Assembly: GCA_003162475.1 (NCBI GenBank)
Contig: PMOI01000005.1
Location: 1 to 64,000, forward strand
DNA: 64,000 nt
Reading direction: 5' to 3'
Origin: Acidimicrobiaceae bacterium
Lineage (GTDB): Bacteria; Actinomycetota; Acidimicrobiia; Acidimicrobiales; RAAP-2
Both the position numbers and the translations under genes were made by a program. Below are positions 1 to 10,100 of this stretch, one piece after another; within the stretch, counting starts at the first letter, position 1, and the number at the start of each line of letters is the position of its first letter. The notes under the pieces were generated by a model. That model saw only the letters and a list, made by a program, of their open reading frames with translations. It made no database searches and was not told where the DNA came from.

Positions 1-1043
1 TTGACTGGCGCGGACTTCTTCGTGGTCTTCTTGGCGATCTTCTTGGCAATCTTCTTGATTGGCGCTGCCTTCTTCGTGGTCTTCTTGACTCGCGTGGATG
101 TTTTCGTCGGCGTCACTTTCTTCATTGGCGATGCTTTCACCATCGGCGCGCTCGCGGTGCCACCGTCGTAGAGCAAGACGCCGGCCTCGACGACTTTTCT
201 CGCGGCCGCTACGTCCTCGGCCCGTGGACCTTCACCCGAACCCGGAACTTCGAGTAAGAGTGGCAGTTCTCGAATCTTGGGGTGTCCAACCAAGGGCGCG
301 AGTCCCTCGGCGCCGATGGTGCCTTCGCCGATGTTGGCATGACGGTCACGGTTCCCACCAAGTTCAATCTTGGAGTCGTTCAAGTGAAAACAACGAAGAC
401 GGCTCATGCCCACGCTGTTGTCAATCTCGGCGATCAGCTTCTCAGTGCCCGCGACACTCGAGTAATCAAAGCCACTCGCCCAAAGGTGTTGGGTGTCGAC
501 GCAGAGTCCCAGGCGATCGTCACCGTTACAGGCGTCAATAAGGAACTGAATCTCTTCTAGCGAGCGCCCGACCGTCCCTCCTGCGCCCGCCGCGTTCTCG
601 ATGAGGATGGGACAGTCGGCGACACCTTGGGGAGCGGGATCAGCTTCGGCGAGTGCCCGTTCGAACGCGTCAGCAATTTGGCGAACAACATCGTCGAACC
701 CAGCACCCTTATGCGAGCCAACGTGCAGGACCAGACCCGATGACCCCATGCCGCGAGCGACCGACAGGTTGTGCGTCAGGCAAGCGACTGACTTTTCGTA
801 GAGTTCGAGGTCAGCTGAAGCCAAGTTGATGAGGTACGTCGCGTGACAAAACGTGTCGGTGATCGATGGATGCGTCGCCTGCGCTTCGCGATACGCGGAC
901 AGAATCTCCGGCGCGTACTGTGAGGCCTTCCACATTCGTGGACTCTGGGTGAAGATCTGAATAGAGGTCGCCCCGATCTCTACGCCAGCTTCGAGAGAGG
1001 GAATGAGTTTGCCGCCGCCGCGGACGTGCGCACCGATGTTCAT
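1..1043 (-). CDS. nfo: Endonuclease IV (AP endonuclease), C-terminus cut by window edge
   Basis: Translating the minus strand from the ATG at 1043 gives an open frame to the window edge that begins MNIGAHVRGGGKLIPSLEAG, the classic N-terminus of endonuclease IV, a TIM-barrel enzyme that cleaves DNA at abasic sites using three metal ions. Metal-ligand landmarks are visible: CHATYLINLA, LHVGSHKG, ILIENAAGAG, LCVDTQHLWASG, FHLNDSK and the RHANIGEG segment. After the enzyme domain (about residue 290) the protein continues into a lysine, alanine and threonine-rich tail with repeated KKTTKK and KKIAKK motifs, as in histone-H1-like tails of actinobacterial DNA-binding proteins. The stop lies off the window. 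It is divergent from the PPOX gene, with 45 bp between starts. Family call is strong; the role of the tail (DNA tethering) is inference. Confidence 0.9.
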   Translation of the reverse strand, partial: MNIGAHVRGGGKLIPSLEAGVEIGATSIQIFTQSPRMWKASQYAPEILSAYREAQATHPSITDTFCHATYLINLASADLELYEKSVACLTHNLSVARGMGSSGLVLHVGSHKGAGFDDVVRQIADAFERALAEADPAPQGVADCPILIENAAGAGGTVGRSLEEIQFLIDACNGDDRLGLCVDTQHLWASGFDYSSVAGTEKLIAEIDNSVGMSRLRCFHLNDSKIELGGNRDRHANIGEGTIGAEGLAPLVGHPKIRELPLLLEVPGSGEGPRAEDVAAARKVVEAGVLLYDGGTASAPMVKASPMKKVTPTKTSTRVKKTTKKAAPIKKIAKKIAKKTTKKSAPV

Positions 1044-1088
1044 TACAGTAAAACTAGTAGCCCAAAACGAACCAACGACAGGAGTGCC

Positions 1089-1490
1089 GTGACCGATACC
1101 TTCAGCCCCACCTCTAGGGCCATCTTCGCCAAGAACGTCCTCGCGCACGTGGCGAGCCTGGACGCGGACGGTGGACCGAACGTGACGCCGGTGTGGGTGG
1201 AGCTCGACGGTGACGACATCGTGATCAACACGGCCCTCGGACGAGCGAAAGCTCGTAATCTCGCCGCCGACTCTCGCGTCGCGGTGTCCCTGACCGATCC
1301 CGACGACCCCTACGTCTGCATTGCCGTGCGCGGAACGGTCGTGGGCTTCACGACCGAGGGGGCGGACGAGGTCATCGACCGCTTCGCGAAGAAGTACCTG
1401 AACGTCGACACCTACCCCATGCGCCGCGAAGGCGAGATTCGCGTCACCGTCAAGATCCACCCCGACCGTATCTCCACGCAGCCGGCGTAA
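1089..1490 (+). CDS. PPOX-class (probably F420-dependent) flavin/deazaflavin oxidoreductase
   Basis: The 133-residue product is a split-barrel PNPOx-like protein. The pattern LAHVASLDADGGPNVTPVWV followed by INTALGRAKARNL and a second half with IAVRGTVVGF is typical of the actinobacterial PPOX-class F420-dependent enzymes, which reduce small substrates or biliverdin-like molecules with F420H2. I chose the GTG at 1089 because AGGAG sits just before it (1080-1084) and an upstream in-frame ATG at 1026 would run into the divergent nfo start. Substrate unknown. It converges with the next minus-strand gene with one base between stops. Confidence 0.8.
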   Translation: MTDTFSPTSRAIFAKNVLAHVASLDADGGPNVTPVWVELDGDDIVINTALGRAKARNLAADSRVAVSLTDPDDPYVCIAVRGTVVGFTTEGADEVIDRFAKKYLNVDTYPMRREGEIRVTVKIHPDRISTQPA

Positions 1491-1491
1491 C

Positions 1492-1974
1492 TCAGGCGAA
1501 ATACGTCAGTTCGCCGGCGTCACTCTCTTCGAGACGCACCTTCGTCAACACGTCGTCACCGCTGACCAAACGATGCTGGTCAAAACTCCACACCGTAACG
1601 GGTGCGGGTGGTGCGGGCCGGTTGTAGGCGCCGGCGATCCGAGCGACGTCGTTGGTGAAGTTCACCTCGTCGTTGGTGAGCAGGGCACGAAGAACGTCGG
1701 CGCGTTCCCCCGAATGAGAACTCGCTTGGACGACCACGTGACGAAGGGGCACGATGGCGGACAGGGTCGCGACGTCGCGGGCGGCCAGTTGGGCTGGATA
1801 GGCGCTCGTCACCGAGAGCCAGACGCCAAAGTCATTGGTCACTCGATCGACGAGGGACGCGGCGACGAGGACGGTCTCCGCGTCAGTGCACTGGAAAAGG
1901 ATCAGGTGATCGAAGGAGGCGCGCACTACCTCGTCACGTCGGGACTCGGCGGCGGCGAGGTGGACCAGTTCCAT
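1492..1974 (-). CDS. Short luciferase-like (LLM) family protein
   Basis: This 160-residue protein resembles a shortened bacterial-luciferase-like F420 monooxygenase. The stretch FDHLILFQCTDAETVLVAA then AYPAQLAARDVATLSAI matches the family pattern in which a rhPa-x-lAr-aatLd motif follows the second strand-helix unit. VLRALLTNDEVNFTND followed by GAYNRPAPP matches the segment near the active-site entrance. It is about half the usual 300 residues, so part of the barrel is missing or very reduced. The ATG at 1974 overlaps the TAA of the upstream DUF2469 gene (TAATG), so translation is probably coupled. Function unassigned; it may be a non-catalytic or cofactor-binding relative. Confidence 0.55.
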   Translation of the reverse strand: MELVHLAAAESRRDEVVRASFDHLILFQCTDAETVLVAASLVDRVTNDFGVWLSVTSAYPAQLAARDVATLSAIVPLRHVVVQASSHSGERADVLRALLTNDEVNFTNDVARIAGAYNRPAPPAPVTVWSFDQHRLVSGDDVLTKVRLEESDAGELTYFA

Positions 1975-2276
1975 TACGAGGGCTGGAGATCTTCCTTGGG
2001 CAGGCGCTCGATATTGACGTCGCGAAAGGTGAGGATTCGAACCGAGGGAACGAATCGCGCCGCGCGGTACATGTCCCAGACCCACGCGTCGTGCAGGGTG
2101 ACCTCAAGCAGAGTCGGCGTGGCGTTCGAGCGAACTTCGACGGCCACGTCGTTGGCCAAGTAGAAACGGCGATCGGTCTCGACCGCGAAATCGAACATGC
2201 CCACGACCGCTTTGTACTCCTGGACTAACGCCAGCTCCAGAGTCGACTCGTAGTCGTCGAGCTCTTCCTCGCCCAC
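1974..2276 (-). CDS. DUF2469 family protein
   Basis: The 100-residue acidic protein starts MGEEELDDYESTLELALVQE and contains VVGMFDFAVETDRRFYLAND, the signature of DUF2469, a small family found almost only in actinobacteria and usually placed just after rplS/rnhB, as in Mycobacterium tuberculosis Rv2901c. Here it follows rplS by six bases on the same strand, so the two are surely co-transcribed. Biochemical role unknown; conservation beside ribosomal genes suggests a housekeeping role, which is inference. Confidence 0.85.
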   Translation of the reverse strand: MGEEELDDYESTLELALVQEYKAVVGMFDFAVETDRRFYLANDVAVEVRSNATPTLLEVTLHDAWVWDMYRAARFVPSVRILTFRDVNIERLPKEDLQPS

Positions 2277-2282
2277 CAGCGA

Positions 2283-2639
2283 CTACGCGCGCTCAGTGAC
2301 GCGCAGCTCCTTGATCTTGGCGGCTTTGCCGCGCAGATCACGCAGGTAGTAGAGCTTGGCGCGACGAACGTCGCCGTAGGACTCGACTTCGATCTTGGCG
2401 ATCGTGGGAGTGTGCACGGGAAACGTGCGCTCGACGCCCACGCCGAAGCTGATCTTGCGCACGGTGAACGTCTCTTGGAGGCCCGAACCCTGACGGCGGA
2501 TGACGACGCCCTGGAAGACCTGGACGCGCTGGCGGGTACCTTCAACGACGCGAACGTGCACCTTCAAGGTGTCGCCGGAGCGAAATGCGGGGATGTCGTC
2601 GCGAAGCGAGTCGCGGTCGACAAGGTCAGTGGGGTTCAT
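2283..2639 (-). CDS. rplS: 50S ribosomal protein L19
   Basis: The 118-residue product has the full L19 fold pattern: [20 protein letters not shown], then [32 protein letters not shown] and [21 protein letters not shown]19 sits at the 30S-50S interface. Length is normal for the family. It is preceded by trmD (36 bp away) as in many bacteria and followed by DUF2469, forming the end of the rpsP-KH-rimM-trmD-rplS operon. Confidence 0.98.
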   Translation of the reverse strand: MNPTDLVDRDSLRDDIPAFRSGDTLKVHVRVVEGTRQRVQVFQGVVIRRQGSGLQETFTVRKISFGVGVERTFPVHTPTIAKIEVESYGDVRRAKLYYLRDLRGKAAKIKELRVTERA

Positions 2640-2675
2640 GAGAGCGGTCCCTTTCGGATCACAGGCTTTAAAAGT

Positions 2676-3428
2676 TTAGCCGTTTCGCTCGATCTCATCC
2701 AACGTCGGGAATTCGGCCAGTATCGCGTGGTCTTGAGCGCTCAAACCCCCTCGGCGCGTCATGAGGTCCGGACGACGCTCCATGGTGCGCCGTAACGCCT
2801 GTGCGTGGCGCCACCGGTCTATTCTCGCGTGGTCGCCCGAGAGGAGAATGGCCGGTACGTGCTCGCCGCGCACTTCGGCGGGCTTGGTGTACTGCGGATA
2901 CTCGAGGAGTCCCCGACTGAAGGACTCGTCCATGCTGGACTCGTCGTTGCCCAGGGCTCCGGGCAATAGTCGAACCACCGACTCGATCACGCAGAGCGCC
3001 GCGAGCTCTCCGCCGGACAAGACGAAATCGCCCAGGGAGATCTCGTCATCGACGACCAGATCGAGAGCCCGCTGGTCGAAACCTTCGTAGCGACCGCTCA
3101 GGAGCGTGAAACCCGCGAGTTCGCTCAACTCGCGCGCGACGTCGTGAGTGAACACGCGACCCGATGGCGTCAAGGCTATGACGGGCCTCGGGAGATTCGT
3201 GACGGACTCAATGGTGGCGATGATGGGCTCGGCCCGCAGTACCATCCCGGCACCTCCGCCAAAGGGCGTGTCGTCGACGCTTCGATGCACGTCCGTCGTA
3301 GCGTCACGAAAGTCGTGAAGGTGCAGCGCCCACACTTCACGCTGCGCCGCGCGGCCCAAGACGGACGTCGTGGCGTAGTGGGCAATGGCGTCGGGAAAGA
3401 GCGTCAGCACGTCGACGCGCAACGTCAT
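2676..3428 (-). CDS. trmD: tRNA (guanine-N1)-methyltransferase TrmD
   Basis: This SPOUT-class enzyme methylates G37 of tRNAs that have G at position 36, preventing +1 frameshifting. The 250-residue protein starts MTLRVDVLTLFPDAI and shows the knot motifs PVIALTPSGRVF, LLSGRYEGFDQR and ISLGDFVLSGGELAAL. ESSMDESFSRGLLEYPQYTKP is the conserved substrate-binding segment (two pieces in order). Its ATG overlaps the rimM stop by four bases (ATGA), indicating coupled translation. Confidence 0.97.
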   Translation of the reverse strand: MTLRVDVLTLFPDAIAHYATTSVLGRAAQREVWALHLHDFRDATTDVHRSVDDTPFGGGAGMVLRAEPIIATIESVTNLPRPVIALTPSGRVFTHDVARELSELAGFTLLSGRYEGFDQRALDLVVDDEISLGDFVLSGGELAALCVIESVVRLLPGALGNDESSMDESFSRGLLEYPQYTKPAEVRGEHVPAILLSGDHARIDRWRHAQALRRTMERRPDLMTRRGGLSAQDHAILAEFPTLDEIERNG

Positions 3429-3898
3429 TCGAACAGTCCGTCGGGCGGGTCGATCTCGACGCGCCGATTGGCGTCCACGTTGACCACGAAGGTCAAGGGT
3501 ACGAGCGCGCCCGTGTCGAGCACCATGATGTCGCTCGCGGGGTTCGCCTCGACGTCCACGACGACGCCGCGCAGCACGCCCGACGTGTCGACGACGTCGG
3601 CGCCGAAGAGTTGATCGATCCAGATGACGCTGCCGTCGTCAATCCGAGGAGCGGAGAGTACGACGCCGCGCCAGTGTTCCGCGTCTTCGCGCGAGTCGAT
3701 TCGATCGAAACTCACGATGAAGCGTGCCTGGTGCGCAGCTGAAGCGACGACGACGAGGGGTCCGCGTTCGGTTTCGAGGGTGACGCCCACACCGAGACGC
3801 TCGACGCGATCGCTCCAGAGATCCACTTGCACTTGGCCACGAAGACCGTGAGCCTTCACGATGCGCCCGACCTCGAGCGTGGCACGCTCGTCGGCCAC
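3425..3898 (-). CDS. rimM: Ribosome maturation factor RimM
   Basis: RimM binds S19 and helps assemble the 30S head. The 157-residue protein begins at a GTG with MADERATLEVGRIVKAHGLR, the family's opening G-R-I-x-x-x-H-G-L-R-G pattern. The N-terminal beta-barrel is followed by a PRC-barrel half containing DQLFGADVVDTSGVLRG and VPLTFVVNVDANRRVEI. It lies two bases after the KH gene and overlaps trmD by four bases, the conventional 16S-processing and tRNA-modification operon. Confidence 0.93.
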   Translation of the reverse strand: MADERATLEVGRIVKAHGLRGQVQVDLWSDRVERLGVGVTLETERGPLVVVASAAHQARFIVSFDRIDSREDAEHWRGVVLSAPRIDDGSVIWIDQLFGADVVDTSGVLRGVVVDVEANPASDIMVLDTGALVPLTFVVNVDANRRVEIDPPDGLFE

Positions 3899-3900
3899 CG

Positions 3901-4269
3901 TTAGTCGACGATGTCGACGGAGGTGGTGACGCCGTCACGCGCTCCTGCGGCGCCCACCAGCGCGCGGATGGCCTGCGCGGTGCGACCGCGCCGACCGATG
4001 ATGCGACCCATGTCGTTCGGACCGACGTTGAGCGAGAGGATGACCTTGCCCTGACGCTCGTTCACTTCTACCGAAACGGCGCTGGGGTCCTCGGCGAGGG
4101 ACTTCGCGATGAACTCGAGTGCGGCCGTCGCGGTCACGGCCTTGTCGGCGTTGCCTGCGTCGTCGTCGTGGTCGTCGTGACCGTTACCCGCGTCGTTGAA
4201 GTCGATCTCGTTGTCGTCGTCAATGGTGTTGACGTCGCCGACGACGTAGTCGTCGTGGGCGTCGCTCAC
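3901..4269 (-). CDS. khpA: KH-domain RNA-binding protein (KhpA type) with acidic N-terminal extension
   Basis: The C-terminal about 75 residues form a type II KH domain with the GRIIGRRGRTAQAIR segment, which holds the GxxG loop that grips single-stranded RNA. KhpA proteins next to rpsP act in RNA chaperoning and cell-shape control in other bacteria. The first about 45 residues are an unusual extension rich in aspartate, asparagine and histidine (for example NGHDDHDDDAGN), not part of the ordinary 75-80 residue protein. The GTG start overlaps the rpsP stop (GTGA). Confidence 0.88.
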   Translation of the reverse strand: MSDAHDDYVVGDVNTIDDDNEIDFNDAGNGHDDHDDDAGNADKAVTATAALEFIAKSLAEDPSAVSVEVNERQGKVILSLNVGPNDMGRIIGRRGRTAQAIRALVGAAGARDGVTTSVDIVD

Positions 4270-4553
4270 TTGGCGGCCTTTGCGGCCTCGAACGCTTCGA
4301 GGGCGCCACTGACCTTGAGGAGTTTGGCGACGCGCTCGGTGGGCTGAGCGCCGTGCTGCAACCAGTGAAGCACCTTGTCGTTATCGATCTTGAGGACCAT
4401 TTCGGGCTCGGCCGTGGAAATACCACGGGGCTGATAGGTGCCCACGATCTCGAGGAAGGCCCCGGAACGGGCGCGACGACTCTCAGCGGCCACGACGCGA
4501 TAGGTGGGTTGCTTCTTCTTACCCATTCGCACCAAGCGTAGTTTTACAGCCAC
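4266..4553 (-). CDS. rpsP: 30S ribosomal protein S16
   Basis: The 95-residue product starts MAVKLRLVRMGKKKQPTYRV with the invariant RxGxKxxPxYR pattern and continues VVAAESRRARSGAFLEIVGT and VLHWLQHGAQPTERVAKLL. S16 stabilises the 5' domain of 16S rRNA. It is the first gene of the rpsP-KH-rimM-trmD-rplS group, and 67 bp separate it from ffh upstream. That gap is too short to say whether there is a separate promoter. Confidence 0.98.
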   Translation of the reverse strand: MAVKLRLVRMGKKKQPTYRVVAAESRRARSGAFLEIVGTYQPRGISTAEPEMVLKIDNDKVLHWLQHGAQPTERVAKLLKVSGALEAFEAAKAAK

Positions 4554-4620
4554 AACGTAATTCCCTTCGAACCTGTTTTGTTCCGTGTCGGAACGGGGCG
4601 ATATACCCGAGCGTCCAAGT

Positions 4621-6105
<1,485 letters not shown>

Positions 6106-6123
6106 GATTATTGAAGGTTACCG

Positions 6124-7173
6124 TCACGCTCCGAGAAGCGAATCGACGAAGACCTCGGGCTCGAAGACAATGAGGTCGTCGACACCTTCGCCCACGCCCA
6201 CGAACTTGACCGGGATCCCCAGGTCGCGCTCGATGGCCACGACGATGCCTCCACGCGCGGTGCCGTCAAGTTTGGTCAACACGATCCCCGTCACGCCCGA
6301 GGCCGCCAAGAACTCGCGGGCCTGACTGAGCGCGTTTTGACCGGTGGTGGCGTCGAGTACCAAGAGCGTCTCGACGACCTGTCCCGGCGCGCGATCGGCG
6401 ACGCGGCGAACCTTCGACAACTCGTCCAACAGGTTCGTGCTGTTCGCTCGTCGCCCGGCGGTGTCGGCGAGGACGAGATCGACGCCGCGCGCACTCGCGC
6501 GACCGATGGCGTCGTGCACGACCGATCCCGGGTCGGCGCCCTCGTTCGCGCGCACGATGTCCGAGCCGGTGCGCGTGGCCCACTGCTCGAGCTGGTCGGC
6601 CGCGGCGGCGCGAAAGGTGTCGCCCGCGGCGAGCAACACCGTACGGCCCTCGTCGTGGTGACGCTTGGCGAGCTTGCCAATCGTCGTGGTCTTGCCAACG
6701 CCGTTCACCCCTACGAACAGCCAGACGGGCACGCGGCCCTCGGCGGCCTCTGTGGTGGTCGAGCGCTCAGCACGAAGTGAGTTGAGGAGAATCACGCGCA
6801 ACGCCGCGGCGACCCCGTCCGGCGCGCCGTTCGTTCTCAATTCTTCGAGCACCGCGCTCGTCGTCGCGACGCCGACGTCACTTCGAAGGAGGACTTCCTC
6901 CACGAGCGCGAGTTGATCGCCGCTCAGCTCGCTCGTGCCCGCGATCGAGCGCACCCGATCGAAGACGCCTCTGGACGACGCGAGTCGCTCGTTCAAGGTC
7001 AACTCGTGCTCGAGCGACGGCATCGGCGCCGTTTCGCTCACCAAGATCTCGGGCATCGCGGCGCGCGGCGGCGCCTCGAGTGCCGGACGCGCGCGCCGAC
7101 GATGACGTCGTGTCGCGACGAGAACGCCGCTGAGCACCACGACGATCGCCACGGCGATGTAGACAACGGTCAC
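6124..7173 (-). CDS. ftsY: Signal recognition particle receptor FtsY
   Basis: The 349-residue protein starts with a single N-terminal membrane helix (VVYIAVAIVVVLSGVLVATR), followed by a short basic/variable linker and the NG GTPase domain. The P-loop is FVGVNGVGKTTTIGKLA, G3 is ADTAGRR and G4 is TKLDGTARGG, all intact. The acidic A domain common in other FtsY proteins is short here and the helix anchors the receptor, as in other actinobacteria. GTG start overlaps the smc stop by four bases. Confidence 0.96.
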   Translation of the reverse strand: MTVVYIAVAIVVVLSGVLVATRRHRRRARPALEAPPRAAMPEILVSETAPMPSLEHELTLNERLASSRGVFDRVRSIAGTSELSGDQLALVEEVLLRSDVGVATTSAVLEELRTNGAPDGVAAALRVILLNSLRAERSTTTEAAEGRVPVWLFVGVNGVGKTTTIGKLAKRHHDEGRTVLLAAGDTFRAAAADQLEQWATRTGSDIVRANEGADPGSVVHDAIGRASARGVDLVLADTAGRRANSTNLLDELSKVRRVADRAPGQVVETLLVLDATTGQNALSQAREFLAASGVTGIVLTKLDGTARGGIVVAIERDLGIPVKFVGVGEGVDDLIVFEPEVFVDSLLGA

Positions 7174-10100
7174 GCCGTCTCGACTTCCCTCGTCCGCTGC
7201 ACGCGTTGACTGACGACCTTCGACGACGCACCCGGCACCATCGTCACGCCATAGAGCGCGTCGGCGGCCTCCATGGTGCGCTTCTGGTGCGTCACGATGA
7301 GCAGTTGTGCCTCTTCACGGAACTCGTCGACGAGACTCAGGAATCTCTGCAAGTTGACGTCGTCAAGGGCCGCTTCCACCTCGTCCATGAGGTAGAAGGG
7401 CGACGGGCGAGAACGAAAGACGGCGAAGAGAAAGGCCAACGCGGCCATGGATCGCTCGCCACCGGAGAGCAGCGAGATGCGGCGCACGTTTCGACCCATT
7501 GGTCGAACCTCGATCTCGACGCCCGTGTTCAAGGGATCGTCGGGCTCGCTCATGTTTAGTCGACCCTGTCCCCCGGGAAAGAGCATCGCGATGAGCGACG
7601 AGAAGTGCTCGTTCACGTCAGCGAAGGCCGTCGTGAAGGTCTGCATGATCTCTTCGTCGAGGGCGCGCAGGACCTCTTGCAACTCCCGTCGGGCGTGGCG
7701 CACGTCGCTCACCTGGGCGTCGAGCTCTTTGTAACGATCTTCGAGCATGGCCAACTCTTCGAGGGCGAGCGGGTTGATCGGCCCGAGCGACGTGATGCGC
7801 GCTTCGAGTTCACCGACTCGGGTCTCGAGAGATCCACCCTCGGAGAGTTCGATGAGCGGCGCGGGACCCATCTCGTGTGGTTCGACCCCCAGGTCGCGAC
7901 GGATAATCTCGTGGACGTTCGCCACCTTGATGGCGAGTTCGGCCTGTTCGATCTCGTGACGGCGCATGACCTCGCCGAGCTCGCTCAGACGGGTGTCGGC
8001 GTCGTGGCGAGACTGGCGGACCTCTTCGATGACCTCGGCGCTCGCGCGCGTTGCTTCGAGCTGTTCGCGGTAGGTCGAATCGAGAGCTTCTTGCGCTACG
8101 CGGATCTCGTCGGCGGAGCGCTCCACGAGATCGGCGAGGCGTCGGAGCACCTGGCGGTCGAACTCGAGGGTCTGTCGTTTCGTTGCGGCTTCGAGACGCT
8201 CCCCCGAACGGCCCTCGAGGCGAGATTCGATCTCGCCTTGACGCTGCTCGATGATGCGACGTCGCTCGGCGAACTGCGCTTCGCGACGAGACAGTACGGT
8301 CGCCTCCTCGTCGACGCCACGGCGATTCGCCTCGAGGTCGGCCCGTGCTTCGGCGCGCCGACGTTCGCGCTCGGCGCCGTCACGCAGAGCTGCTTCGAGA
8401 GCTGGCAGCTGCGCTCGCAACGTCACGAGGTCAGCGTCCACCGTTTGAATCTGCACCGTAACGTCCGCGACGTCGCCACTCAGTCGCTCAATGGTGTCGA
8501 TCAACTCGTCGCCTTCGATCGAGAGCCGCTCGATCTCTCCGAGGAGGCGCTCGTCCTCACCGCGCGCCGTGGCGAGAACGGAGGTGGCGAGATTGAATCG
8601 CTGCAGTGCTTCGGCGAGCGCGGCGTCCGCTTCGACGAGATGTTGGCGAAGAGGACCAAGTTCGCGGTTGGTCCGCTCGGCGTCTTCACTGGCCTGCTCC
8701 ACGGTGGAACGCGTCACCATCGCGAGACCTGACGCCACTCGCCAACCCGACGAAGCGAAGCGGTCGCCTTCGACGGTCACGATCACCAGGTCGGGTTGGG
8801 CTATAGCCACCTCGATGCCCGACTCCCAGTCGCTCGCCACGAAGGCTCGCGAGAGCAACGCGTCGAGCACCCGGCTGACGTGCTCGGGCGCGTCACTACG
8901 GGCCCGAACGAGTGCGCGCAGCGCACGGGTTCCCTCGGGCGCCGCCAACGTCGCGACGTCACCTTCGGCGACGGGCAAGATGAGCCCGACCTCACCTTCA
9001 CGTCGTAGGGCAGCCAACGCAGCGCGCGCCGAGCGACGACCGTCGACGATCATCGCGCCGACCGAAGCGCCCGCGGCTGCTTCGACCGCGCGCTCGAAAC
9101 CGGTGTCCACCTCGATGAGGTCGAGGAAGGACCCGAGGACGCCTTCGAGTTCGCCAATGACGGCACGCCCACCGGCGCCCGAGAGTTCGTCGAGCGCCCT
9201 GGCGAGAGTAAGGGCGCGCGCTTGCGTGCTCGACGCTACGTCGGCGCCATTGCGTAGTGCGACGTCGGCCTGTCGTCGTTCACTTTGAGCGTGTTCCGCG
9301 GCCTTCTCCGACTCGGCGGACTCAACGAGGGCCGCTTCGAGCGCGGACGCGGCGTTGATCTTTTCCTTCGTCACCTGTTGGTAGCCGGCCGTGATCTCAC
9401 TGCTGCGAAGCCGAGCGGCGCCGAGTCGTGTGCTCGCGCGTCGTTCACTCTCTTGGAGTGAGGCCAGCGATCGCTCGAGCAGCGAGATCTGTTCACGCGC
9501 GTTAGCGAGGGCCGCTTCGTCGCTCTCGGCCGAGGACGAGGCCCACGTCGCTTCGAAGTCCGCTTCGACCTCGGCGAAGAGCCGTCGCGACACACCCAGC
9601 GCCTCGCGTAGTTCGTTCAGTGAGTGTTCGTCCGCGCTGAGACCCTCGAGGTCGGTGACCAGTTTCGCGGCGTCCGCTTCGAGGGTCGCGATGACGTTTT
9701 CGTCGGCCGAGGCGATCAGCGCCTGACGCAAGGAGCGTTCACGCTCTTGGATGACCGACGACGTGCCACGCGCTCGCTCGGCGAGGCCCTGAAGGGTCCC
9801 GAGCGTTGAAGCGAGCATCTCCTCGCGCCGTGAGGCCATCTCCGCCGCCGCGGCGCTCGCCTTGGCGTCCAGGGTCACGAGCTCGTGGCGAAGTTCGCGT
9901 TCTCGAATCGACGACTCTTCGAGGGAGTGTTCGAGTTCGCGTCGACGTTGATCGAAATGGTGCAGGCGCGAAGCGAACAGGGCGTGACGGGCGGAGCGAA
10001 GCTCACTCTCGACGTCGGAGTAGCTGCGCGCCGACGCGGCTTGACGCTCGAGTGGACGCATCTGGCGACGCACCTCGCGCACCAAGTCACCGAGTCGCTC

